From Ammoniphilus sp. CFH 90114 (GTDB taxonomy: Bacteria; Bacillota; Bacilli; Aneurinibacillales; RAOX-1), in NCBI RefSeq assembly GCF_004123195.1, contig NZ_SDLI01000010.1, positions 124,001 to 188,000 on the forward strand: DNA of 64,000 nt. Reading direction: 5' to 3'. Under the pieces are notes generated by a model. The model was not told the origin of the DNA. It saw only the letters and a program-made list of their open reading frames with translations, and made no database searches. Each line of letters opens with the position of its first letter. The stretch's first letter is position 1. This document shows positions 43,619 to 51,300 of the stretch, piece after piece. A program made the position numbers and the translations under genes.

Positions 43619-44071
43619 CTAAATTATTCCCTGCATTCTCAAGATAATCTCAGCGATGATAGCGGAACCAAGAAAAGTACCAAAAAATACGCATACGGCG
43701 ACCACTAGGCTTTTCCAGCCTAACTTCCTGAAATCGGCCCAAGAGCGCCCGATAGCAATCCCGGCGTAAGCGAGGATCGGGGTGGCAAGAGCCAGGATGT
43801 TCACCTTGGTCGTCCATTGATCAATTAGTACAGAACCCGGCATCCATGGCATCGATACGATAATTCCTATGATCCCTATATACGCTACGCTCGGCACCTG
43901 AAAAGGAAGAAGCTTTTGGATGATAAGTCCAGCAAGGCAGATCAGAATGAGGACAATGATTCCGGGTAATGCTTCTAACGGCAGGACGTCATAGCCAAGC
44001 CAATTCCCTAATGTCGCCGTGATGCCAAAGATGATCAGCACAAGAGTCCATTCTTGAATATTTTTTAGCAT
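43619..44071 (-). CDS. Small membrane protein partner of DUF3100 protein
   Basis: This 150-aa protein has about five hydrophobic helices (for example TLVLIIFGITATLGNWLGY, LPGIIVLILICLAGLII). It starts five bases after the stop of the DUF3100 gene with TTGGAGGTG as ribosome site, so the two are translationally coupled. Together they look like the two parts of a transporter. The last 35 codons are present three times because of the 282-bp repeat. Transport substrate unknown, probably a carboxylate used by the operon enzymes. Confidence 0.75.
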   Translation of the reverse strand: MLKNIQEWTLVLIIFGITATLGNWLGYDVLPLEALPGIIVLILICLAGLIIQKLLPFQVPSVAYIGIIGIIVSMPWMPGSVLIDQWTTKVNILALATPILAYAGIAIGRSWADFRKLGWKSLVVAVCVFFGTFLGSAIIAEIILRMQGII

Positions 44072-44076
44072 TGGGC

Positions 44077-44889
44077 CTACACCTCCAAGTTTTCGCTGCT
44101 ATCCGTCTTGCGATTTCTAGTTAACCATTGATACATTTTCTCGGTTAAAGGTAGACCTATAAAAATACTCATGTATAAGCCAGTCGTTAAAGACAAGAGA
44201 TTACTTGCCCCTGCAAAAGCCACAATATCCTTCTCCATATCTGGAAAAGCCGCAATGAGAGAGCCGCTGGCCGCTGCCATCATACTTCCGCTTCCAACAC
44301 CGGATGCCATGGCGAAAGACAATGGATGTAGAGGAGTAATCGTAGCGAGCAACCCTGAAATCAATCCCATAAACACGGCTCCAAATACCGTACCAAAAAT
44401 ATAGATCGCCATCACCCCTCGTCCTTCAGGTGAGTTAAACCCATATTTCTCCACGATCAACCCCACATTCGGTTCACGGGCAATGGAGTGCGTCATCCCG
44501 ATAGCTTCGCGCTTGAGCCCCAAGGCGACCGCGACAGGGAGGGCCAATAGAATGGTGCCCAGATTGCCGAATTCCTGCAAAAGCAATGCGGGTCCAGCCG
44601 CAATGACCTTAGGCAGAGACGGTCCAATGATCACCCCAATTTTAGCGATGAGCAGGGTTACCCCCAAAACAATCAGCGGCTCGGCATTAACGGATTGCTT
44701 CTCCTTAATCAGCGGCGTGAAGAAGAGGGCTAATCCGATCAGAATCGCATAGAGCATTGGAAGTAGCAAAATGACACCAGGACCCAAGGAAAACTTATGC
44801 GTGCCAATCCATTCGGTAAACAAAACAATAATGAGAACAATGCCATGTAAACGCCAATCTTTCCAAAGATTCTTTTGTTGCTCCGTCAT
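44077..44889 (-). CDS. DUF3100 membrane protein (putative transporter)
   Basis: This 270-aa protein has about eight hydrophobic helices and the conserved stretches MTHSIAREPNVGLI and ASGVGSGSMMAAASGSL. I recognise it as DUF3100, a family found beside dicarboxylate and sugar-acid catabolic genes. The start has AAGGAGGG eight bases upstream. It lies between the dehydrogenase gene and the small membrane partner in one minus-strand operon, so transport of the operon's substrate is the most likely role. Confidence 0.75.
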   Translation of the reverse strand: MTEQQKNLWKDWRLHGIVLIIVLFTEWIGTHKFSLGPGVILLLPMLYAILIGLALFFTPLIKEKQSVNAEPLIVLGVTLLIAKIGVIIGPSLPKVIAAGPALLLQEFGNLGTILLALPVAVALGLKREAIGMTHSIAREPNVGLIVEKYGFNSPEGRGVMAIYIFGTVFGAVFMGLISGLLATITPLHPLSFAMASGVGSGSMMAAASGSLIAAFPDMEKDIVAFAGASNLLSLTTGLYMSIFIGLPLTEKMYQWLTRNRKTDSSENLEV

Positions 44890-44910
44890 TTAAATCCCTC
44901 CTTACTGATT

Positions 44911-45810
44911 TCATTCATTCCTTGAAACGATTTTCTGCTTGGCTAACTCTTCAAGCAGCTGACCTACAGCTGTCGTATCCATGCCCCCTTTCCCCTGCAC
45001 CTTGGCTAATTCATAAAGCTGGGAGATGACGGAACTCATGAAGCTCGGGATCCCCCCTTGTCTTGCCAGTTGCCTATATAAGTCAACATCCTTTGCCATG
45101 TGGCTCAGCAAAAAGATGACATTGTCATACGAACCTTGAATGAGATTAGGCCCAAAGACGGAGAGCACCTTGCTTTGTCCCGATCCTTTTTCCATCACAT
45201 TCGCGATTCTGTCGACAGATACCCCCGCCTTCACCCCAGTCAAGAAGGCTTCACTTAACAGCAAATTAATTCCGGCTACAACCATATTGTTGCATAGCTT
45301 CACCACCTGGCCGGAACCAGATTCTCCGATATAAAGAATCTCCTGACCAATCGCTTGCAAGACGGAATCTACCTGGTCAAAACGTTCCCTATCACCCCCA
45401 ACCATAATGGTAAGGGTCCCCTGATCAGCCCCTTGAGGCCCCCCGCTGACAGGACAGTCGTAAAAGCCCACATCATTCATAGCAGCCACCTTATGGAGCT
45501 TACGCGTCGTTTCCACATCCGTCGTCCCCATATCCAGAATCAGGCTCCCCTTCCCCATCACGTGAAGAGCTCCCGATCCCCCAAGAATCGTCTCTTCCAA
45601 AATAGATGGAGTCGGAAGTGAGGTGAGCAGCACCTCTACCCCTTCTGCCACGGACGGAACGCTATGACCTGCCAAGGCACCATAGGAAACAGCCGACTCG
45701 ACCCCCAACGGATCCACATCATACACATAAACCTTATAGCCATGTTGGATCAGGTTTTTTACCATTCCTCTGCCCATAGCCCCGCAGCCAATAACCCCAA
45801 CTTTCTTCAA
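44911..45810 (-). CDS. Beta-hydroxyacid dehydrogenase (tartronate semialdehyde reductase / 3-hydroxyisobutyrate dehydrogenase family)
   Basis: This 299-aa NAD(P)-dependent enzyme has VIGCGAMGRGMVKNLI (Rossmann loop), DCPVSGGPQGADQGTL (substrate loop), VVKLCNNM with the catalytic lysine, and MAKDVDLYRQLA. Tartronate semialdehyde reductase (GarR) and 3-hydroxyisobutyrate dehydrogenase share all of these motifs. A glycerate kinase at the window start makes the GarR role attractive but does not prove it. The TTG start follows GGGAGGGAGC. It lies 19 bp after the aldehyde dehydrogenase gene in the same operon. Confidence 0.85.
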   Translation of the reverse strand: MKKVGVIGCGAMGRGMVKNLIQHGYKVYVYDVDPLGVESAVSYGALAGHSVPSVAEGVEVLLTSLPTPSILEETILGGSGALHVMGKGSLILDMGTTDVETTRKLHKVAAMNDVGFYDCPVSGGPQGADQGTLTIMVGGDRERFDQVDSVLQAIGQEILYIGESGSGQVVKLCNNMVVAGINLLLSEAFLTGVKAGVSVDRIANVMEKGSGQSKVLSVFGPNLIQGSYDNVIFLLSHMAKDVDLYRQLARQGGIPSFMSSVISQLYELAKVQGKGGMDTTAVGQLLEELAKQKIVSRNE

Positions 45811-45829
45811 TCCTGCTCCCTCCCTTCCC

Positions 45830-47281
45830 TTATGGCTTCATATAAACCGTCTTTATCTCTGTCCAAAAATCAAGCGCCGTGCTGCCTTGCTCCCGCGGGC
45901 CGATGCTCGATTCCTTCTTCCCGCCGAATGGGAACTGGTTCTCAAAATACGTAGAAGGCAGGTTAACATGCGTGACCCCAGATTGAATGTTGCGGACAAA
46001 GTGGAAAGCCTTCTTCAAGTCATTCGTATAGATGGTGGAGGATAGACCAAACTCATTTTCGTTGGCGAGTGCAATGGCTTCCTCGTAGGTCTCCACTTCC
46101 AAAATGCCAATGACCGGACCAAAGATTTCTTCCTTAAATATAGTCATATTCGGAGTCACCTTGCTAAATACCGTAGGTGAGACAAAATAACCGTTGGCTT
46201 TATCCCCATCCACAAGACGCTCCCCGCCGCATTCAAGCAAAGCTCCTTCTTCAATCGCTGTTTTCACATAATGCAAGTACGTGTTTAATTGGCTCTCATC
46301 AATGACTGGACCGTTATCCACTCCAGATTCCAAGCCGTTTCCGATCTTGAGGGCTCGAGCTTTCGCTACTAGCTTGCGAGTGACATCCGAAGCAATCGAC
46401 TTAAGCACAATTAGACGGCTGGTTCCGGTACAGCGCTGGCCATTATCTAAAAATCCGCTAACCACAATGCTCTCTATTGCTTGATCGATATCCGCATCCT
46501 CCAAGATAATCGCTGGGTTCTTCCCTCCCATCTCCGCCTGCATTCTTCCACCGCGTGCTGTTACGGCTTTACCCAGTTCTACACCAACATCCGTCGATCC
46601 AGTGAAAGAAACCGCCTTCAGTTCCGGGTTCATTCCGAATTCCCGACCAACAACAGAACCTGGACCGGTTATCATATTCAGAACGCCGGCGGGAACTCCC
46701 GACTTTTCGAACAGCTCTACGATTTTTACACTGATAAGGGAAGTATTGCTCGCCGGTTTAAAAACCACGGTATTCCCTGCAATGAGAGCCGGGGCAATTT
46801 TCCATATTCCAATTCCTAAAGGGAAATTATAAGGTGCGATAACCCCTACCACCCCAAGCGGCTCCCGAACGGTATAAGCGAAGATGTCCGCATCATACGA
46901 AGGCACCGTTTCCCCTGCTAAGCGTGTTGCTTCTCCACTGAACTGCTTCATCGCTTGAATCGTCTTATTCACTTCCCCACGAGCTTCACGCAAGGATTTG
47001 CCTACTTCTTTGGTAATGATTTGGGCTAATTCTTCCTTTTCATTTTCCAAATGATAAATCAGGTTGAAGAGAATTTCTCCACGCTCTGGAGCCGATGTCT
47101 TGGACCACTGAGGAAAGGCCTCTCGAGCCGTAGCGATAGCATGCTTGACGTCTTCAACATTTGATTTTTGAAAATAACCGACAATTTCTTCTACATTAGC
47201 CGGATTAAGGCTCGGATAGATTTCGCCTGATTCGCTTGGAATCCACTGTCCTCCAATGTAATTCTTATAGGTCGTATGCAT
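45830..47281 (-). CDS. NAD(P)-dependent aldehyde dehydrogenase (alpha-ketoglutarate semialdehyde type)
   Basis: This 483-aa ALDH has the NAD-binding GSTDVG, the catalytic EMGGKNP glutamate and NGQRCTGTSR cysteine, and EEIFGPVIGI. The sequence is closest in style to YcbD/GucD-like 2-oxoglutarate-semialdehyde dehydrogenases used in glucarate and galactarate degradation. The correct start is the ATG at 47281 with AAAGGAGGAG upstream; a longer frame reaching 47416 overlaps the regulator gene and is rejected. It is the first enzyme of the operon, 91 bp after the PucR-type regulator gene. Confidence 0.9.
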   Translation of the reverse strand: MHTTYKNYIGGQWIPSESGEIYPSLNPANVEEIVGYFQKSNVEDVKHAIATAREAFPQWSKTSAPERGEILFNLIYHLENEKEELAQIITKEVGKSLREARGEVNKTIQAMKQFSGEATRLAGETVPSYDADIFAYTVREPLGVVGVIAPYNFPLGIGIWKIAPALIAGNTVVFKPASNTSLISVKIVELFEKSGVPAGVLNMITGPGSVVGREFGMNPELKAVSFTGSTDVGVELGKAVTARGGRMQAEMGGKNPAIILEDADIDQAIESIVVSGFLDNGQRCTGTSRLIVLKSIASDVTRKLVAKARALKIGNGLESGVDNGPVIDESQLNTYLHYVKTAIEEGALLECGGERLVDGDKANGYFVSPTVFSKVTPNMTIFKEEIFGPVIGILEVETYEEAIALANENEFGLSSTIYTNDLKKAFHFVRNIQSGVTHVNLPSTYFENQFPFGGKKESSIGPREQGSTALDFWTEIKTVYMKP

Positions 47282-47349
47282 GGTGTTTCTCCTCCTTTTA
47301 AATAATATATTTTTGATCATTATAAATTTTCTAAACATAATATTTAAAT

Positions 47350-47393
47350 GTGTACACCCACCAAATTTAAATCTATTTCTTGTGGGTAGACAC
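47350..47393 (-). promoter_or_regulatory. Inverted repeat spanning the regulator stop codon
   Basis: GTGTCTACCCAC and GTGGGTGTACAC pair at ten of twelve positions around a 20-base loop containing the stop codon. No T-run follows. It could be an RNA hairpin, an attenuator or a binding site upstream of the aldehyde dehydrogenase gene. Confidence 0.45.
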
Positions 47394-48998
47394 GAAAATC
47401 TGGTAGGCAAGAACAAGATTCAACCATTCTACTTCGTTGTCAATCGAGACGCCTAAGATCTGCTCTATTTTCTTCAAACGGTAATAAAGGGTATTTTGAT
47501 GGATATGCAGGCGCTGAGCCGTGACTTTGTGGTTTTTATTACATTCCATTAACATGGCTAGCGTTTCGTAGCACTCCTCGCCGACCGTCAACAAGGGCCC
47601 TAATTTGTCTTCAATATAATGCTCTAGTAAGGTAGGATCCAGGTTCTGCCACAGGCGCTCCGCTCCAAGCTTCGAATAACTAACAAAATGGTGGTCATTT
47701 CTTACTTTCGCGTACCGAGCAGCTTCCAACGCTTCCTCAAACGAGTTCCCTACTTGGCTAAGTGAACTTTTTCTTCCTAAGCCATAGACGATGTCCTTTG
47801 CCTTTCCCCATTTCCGATCAACCGATTGATATAATTGATACATGGTATCTTCCTTTACATAAGGGACAAGTACGACAATTTGATAGCCTAATGAAAAGAC
47901 CATACTATTCGGATGGATTCCTCGACTAATCGCCTCAATGGATCTGATAAAGGTTTCTTTATCCCGAATATTTTCCGGCTTCCATAAAGATTCCTTCCGA
48001 CCTTCCACAACCATGCATTGAAGCTCCCCATTGGGGTCCCACTTCAGCTGTCTAGCCATCTGCTTGAGCTGCCCAATGGAAGAACCCTTCGTTAACTGAT
48101 GAAATAACTCCCCTCTTAGATGCAATTCCTTCTCATATAACGCATTCTGTTTCAACCGATCGAGGGTCAAAGCCGTCCCCGCATGTTCAACGGCACTTCG
48201 TTCAATGGAAGACAGGGATGCAACTGGCCTTTGCAATCGGATGGAGCCAAAGTGTTCTTTTTCTCTAATAATAGGAAATAAATAAGGGTCGTCTAATTCC
48301 GTTGCATCCATATAACTCACTTTGCCTTGCAAGATGCGGCCTAACAGAGTTAAAATCGGTTCGATCCCGCCCCCTTCCAAAATAATCTGAGTAAATTTCT
48401 GATGGGTCTCCAGCGAGCTGGTCAACTGGGCATTCTTTTCCTTCAGACCTTGCACCAGCCTGGAATTCACAATTGCAATGGCGCTCTGATCAGCAACCAC
48501 TTCAATAATACGCATATCGTCTTCCGTGAAGATGCCCTCATTCTCAAAGTTATCTACAGCCAGCACGCCAAGGCATCTCTCCTGATAGAGTAGTGGTACA
48601 CAAAAAGCACTTCTCACCTGCCGCCCGTAGACGCCTTTCAAGTAATGGGCATAATTTTGCTCGGCCATCGTTGCCATCCTCTTTTGGATATCTTCCTGAA
48701 TCGGATAGAGCATCGGCCTTTTCTCCGTAAAGGTGTATCCAGTCAGAGATTCCCCAGGACGAAAGGCAATGTGGTGCATCATCGACTTATCAATCCCTAC
48801 TCCTTCCGCCATTCTTAGAACCTGATCCTCCGGATCATACAGGTACAGAATGATCGTGTCAGAAACCTCAATGAGATCAACCGCCGCTTTCACCAGTGTT
48901 TCCAGGACAACCTCTAAATCTAAAGACTTGGTCAACAACTTATTAATCTCCATGAGTTTATGTATTTTTTCATCACTGGTAAATGCTCGGATGGCCAA
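47373..48998 (-). CDS. PucR/CdaR-type transcriptional activator with GAF domain
   Basis: This roughly 541-aa regulator has a GAF sensor domain (about 20-170), a middle GGDEF-like/CdaR region (about 300-440), and a C-terminal PucR helix-turn-helix. The HTH reads LAMLMECNKNHKVTAQRLHIHQNTLYYRLKKIEQILG. The family activates purine, sugar-acid and glycerate catabolic genes, so it probably controls the operon that follows. I prefer the TTG at 48998, nine bases after AGAGGAGG; the TTG at 49007 directly abuts that site. Confidence 0.88.
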   Translation of the reverse strand: MAIRAFTSDEKIHKLMEINKLLTKSLDLEVVLETLVKAAVDLIEVSDTIILYLYDPEDQVLRMAEGVGIDKSMMHHIAFRPGESLTGYTFTEKRPMLYPIQEDIQKRMATMAEQNYAHYLKGVYGRQVRSAFCVPLLYQERCLGVLAVDNFENEGIFTEDDMRIIEVVADQSAIAIVNSRLVQGLKEKNAQLTSSLETHQKFTQIILEGGGIEPILTLLGRILQGKVSYMDATELDDPYLFPIIREKEHFGSIRLQRPVASLSSIERSAVEHAGTALTLDRLKQNALYEKELHLRGELFHQLTKGSSIGQLKQMARQLKWDPNGELQCMVVEGRKESLWKPENIRDKETFIRSIEAISRGIHPNSMVFSLGYQIVVLVPYVKEDTMYQLYQSVDRKWGKAKDIVYGLGRKSSLSQVGNSFEEALEAARYAKVRNDHHFVSYSKLGAERLWQNLDPTLLEHYIEDKLGPLLTVGEECYETLAMLMECNKNHKVTAQRLHIHQNTLYYRLKKIEQILGVSIDNEVEWLNLVLAYQIFVSTHKK

Positions 48999-49150
48999 TC
49001 GAGTCAACCTCCTCTAAACCTAATTCCTTATTTTTCCTGATTATAATTAAAATTCGAAGAGCTGAATAGATGTAAAATGAGACTAAAGCAATTGAAAAAA
49101 TACTCCATTTATAGTATAGTTTTTGAAATTACAATACAGGAGCGGACCTT

Positions 49151-49336
49151 ATGAAAAACACTTGCTTATATACCATAGAAGTCTGTCCTACTTGCTCTGA
49201 AAGCAAGTGGGAATGGGTGATATGGTGTACGAATTGCGGTAACATTGTCTGTTCATCTTGTGTACAACATAATCATCACGCCAATGGGTTACCATTTGAT
49301 ATTCCTGGAAGAGGGAAACGTTATTACGCAGAATAA
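49151..49336 (+). CDS. Small zinc-ribbon-like protein
   Basis: This 61-aa protein has cysteine pairs CPTC (about 12-15), CTNC (about 26-29) and CSSC (about 34-37), plus a histidine cluster (HNHH), suggesting one or two zinc sites. A ribosome site AGGAGCGG precedes the ATG. It is divergent from the PucR gene. No family-specific role is known to me. Confidence 0.65.
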   Translation: MKNTCLYTIEVCPTCSESKWEWVIWCTNCGNIVCSSCVQHNHHANGLPFDIPGRGKRYYAE

Positions 49337-49387
49337 GTCATGAAAACGAGGGGCGACTAGCCCCATTGATATGAAATTTAGTAGAGC

Positions 49388-49443
49388 AACTTGCAAAAAT
49401 AACCCCAAACTTGCAAAATTATTAACCAAACCTGCAAAATTAA
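49388..49443 (+). repeat. 21-bp-spaced TTGCAAAAT repeat array (3 units)
   Basis: TGCAAA begins at 49392, 49412 and 49433 (steps 20 and 21 bp), between convergent small genes. The units are more A-rich than in the other arrays. Confidence 0.7.
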
Positions 49444-49450
49444 GCAAAAC

Positions 49451-49479
49451 AAAAAGAGTATCCCCAAAAGGACACCCTT
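49451..49479 (-). terminator. Terminator of the 102-aa protein gene
   Basis: On the minus strand, GGGTGTCC-TTTT-GGGGATACTC is followed by TTTTT. It begins at the stop codon. Confidence 0.6.
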
Positions 49480-49786
49480 ACCCAATCTTCTCCATGCTGG
49501 TCTGATTCACAAGCTGATACTCCAGATCATTTAATGCATTGCTTAGATTGCCTCGTATCCACCTATACGTGTAACTCTGGTAGAAATAGCGGAGGCTCAT
49601 CAATAGATCTATTTTTTCATCGGTTGATAGATGGATCGTAACAAAATGATCAACACTAGGTAATCTCTCGATCAGTTGATTAATACTCGATGTCTGATAT
49701 TCCGTCAAGTCAGCAAAGGAAACTTCAATTGCAATTTTGAGGGCAATTTTCAACGAACCCGGGTCTGTGATCCGAACTTCAAACAT
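49478..49786 (-). CDS. Hypothetical 102-aa protein
   Basis: This small soluble protein starts at an ATG eight bases after AAAGGAGGTC; an upstream in-frame ATG adds 18 residues without a ribosome site. It begins MFEVRITDPGSLKIALKIAI, and is predicted alpha/beta with a helical C-terminus (RYFYQSYTYRWIRGNLSNALNDLEYQL). No family recognised. Its ends overlap a terminator, and a 21-bp repeat array lies beyond. Confidence 0.6.
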   Translation of the reverse strand: MFEVRITDPGSLKIALKIAIEVSFADLTEYQTSSINQLIERLPSVDHFVTIHLSTDEKIDLLMSLRYFYQSYTYRWIRGNLSNALNDLEYQLVNQTSMEKIG

Positions 49787-49925
49787 CTGCTGACCTCCTT
49801 TATCCTTATTCAAGCTTATTTTATCACCTTTTCCTACCATTTAGAACAAAATGCATGATACACAAAACTACATAAATCGAGGAGATACGACTTCATTCAT
49901 CCTTGGGGGACCGACTTAAGCATCA

Positions 49926-49960
49926 TAAAAAGATCCTGAAGTATATCTTCAGGATCTTTT
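49926..49960. terminator. Bidirectional terminator
   Basis: AAAAGATCCTGAAG / CTTCAGGATCTTTT, a nearly perfect 14-bp stem after the acidic stalk protein gene. Confidence 0.85.
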
Positions 49961-49965
49961 CAATT

Positions 49966-50988
49966 TTAATATTCAGCCAGTCTTCTCTGGTTATCGGTAT
50001 CATAGATGTAGCCTTCGATGTCGGCATCTTCAAACTCGTCAGCAATATCATCTGCCACATCATCCAATAGTCGATCAATTTCTGATTCAGTTAAATCGTC
50101 CCATTCCTCCTTATAGGATTGGTAAGCTACGTTAATCACAAATTGAACATCATCTGTACTGCCGTTCAAGTAAACAGTAAGTCTAATATCATCAAAATAG
50201 TCTTCATAAGTATCTTTTAAATCATCTTCTAAATCTGACAAACGATCTCCTGAACGGGTGATGTCCACGTCAACATCTCCATCTTCTCCCGAGAATTCCA
50301 CTACCTCTTCATTTTCTGAACGGTCTATGATACTTCCTGAAATATCCGCATCATCATACTCATTCCAGATATCATCTAGAATATCTTCCACAAACCCCTC
50401 AATTTCTCTATTAGAAAGATCAGACCATTCCTCATCGTAATCATCCAGATCCACCTTTATTTCCACATCAATATCATCTTCATCCCCATCAATAGATATC
50501 CTGAAGTCCATGTCCTCCCATTCACCATATTCATCATTTAGCTCTTCTTCTAATTCCTCTAGATCTGCCTCATCATACTCTCTTGATTCTAAACGTTTTT
50601 CCAAATCTGCTATTCTAGTATCTTTCGAACTAAGCTGTGCCGTCAGATCAGCAATATTAGTATTTTTCGTCGCTAGCTCAACTCGTAATTGCTCCAATTG
50701 CGGGTTGGCTTTATCAGTGACACTAATGGTCTTTGTACTCCCATCCCAATAGACATTCTTATTAAAAACATCTGCCATCATGCTGAGCGGCAAATACGTG
50801 GTACCTGCAATAATAAACGGTTCAAGAGTAGATACCACCTGATTGTTATTGTACAAAATCTTAATATCACGATACTGTGCTTCTACTTTTTGATTTTTCT
50901 GAGCTGCCTCTGAAATTGGTGTACTTAGCGATAAGGCAGTAACTAAAGCTACGACCGCTACCCCTAATCTTTTGGGATTTCTGCGCAT
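49966..50988 (-). CDS. Secreted stalk-domain protein with acidic tandem repeats
   Basis: This roughly 340-aa protein has a signal peptide (about 5-28) and one copper-amine-oxidase-N stalk unit (TTYLPLSMMADVFNKNVYWDG, about 45-95). A coiled-coil stretch (about 100-140; LATKNTNIADLTAQLSSKDTRIADLEKRL) and a very acidic C-terminal half follow. Two repeats of about 65 residues end the protein; each has a beta segment and an (E)EWxDLxxxEIxxxxxDxxDDI helix, then DADI.G.I.D. High Asp/Glu content suggests calcium or polymer binding. The ATG at 50988 follows GGAGGAG; the earlier ATG overlaps this site. Confidence 0.8.
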   Translation of the reverse strand: MRRNPKRLGVAVVALVTALSLSTPISEAAQKNQKVEAQYRDIKILYNNNQVVSTLEPFIIAGTTYLPLSMMADVFNKNVYWDGSTKTISVTDKANPQLEQLRVELATKNTNIADLTAQLSSKDTRIADLEKRLESREYDEADLEELEEELNDEYGEWEDMDFRISIDGDEDDIDVEIKVDLDDYDEEWSDLSNREIEGFVEDILDDIWNEYDDADISGSIIDRSENEEVVEFSGEDGDVDVDITRSGDRLSDLEDDLKDTYEDYFDDIRLTVYLNGSTDDVQFVINVAYQSYKEEWDDLTESEIDRLLDDVADDIADEFEDADIEGYIYDTDNQRRLAEY

Positions 50989-51300
50989 TTCTTTCTCCTC
51001 CATTTCAACCCTTACAATTTTACCCTATTTATAATAGCAAATTATGGTAGGGCTTTGGTGAAAAATGGAGATTTCTTAATATTAATTTTCTTTAGGTGTT
51101 ATTGCACATTGAAATGGTTTACCCCCGCTAGCAATCCTGCTAAGACTTGAACTTACTAGTTGCATCGTACGAATCTTAGATCTTGATGTTAGATGATCTT
51201 CCTTCTTGTAAAAATTTGTTGTTTTTTGTAATATAATATTTATCAATAGGAAAAAAGACCTAAATTTATACCTGCTATATTTTTAAGGGGGATTTTCAAT
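50989..51300. other. Gene-free intergenic stretch
   Basis: AT-rich, divergent spacer. TATAAT near 51233 could be a -10 box for the chemoreceptor gene, with no good -35. GGGGG before 51301 is the ribosome site. I see no further structure. Confidence 0.4.

Larger units (their letters stand above)
42877..43723. repeat. Perfect tandem triplication of a 282-bp unit
   Basis: Three copies, starting at 42877, 43159 and 43441, appear identical by eye. Each contains the last 35 codons of the small membrane gene, its terminator and the first 20 codons of the 86-aa gene. Junctions join CCAGCCTAA to GCTGTACG with almost no homology, so one illegitimate event was probably followed by expansion. The region 42936-43618 holds no other gene. 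Confidence 0.95.

Noticed and set aside
42877-43723. CRISPR array
   Set aside because: The unit is 282 bp, fully repeated without unique spacers, and carries gene ends. It is a tandem duplication.
47282-47416. N-terminal extension of the aldehyde dehydrogenase reading frame
   Set aside because: It overlaps the regulator gene and an AT-rich leader. AAAGGAGGAG precedes the ATG at 47281.
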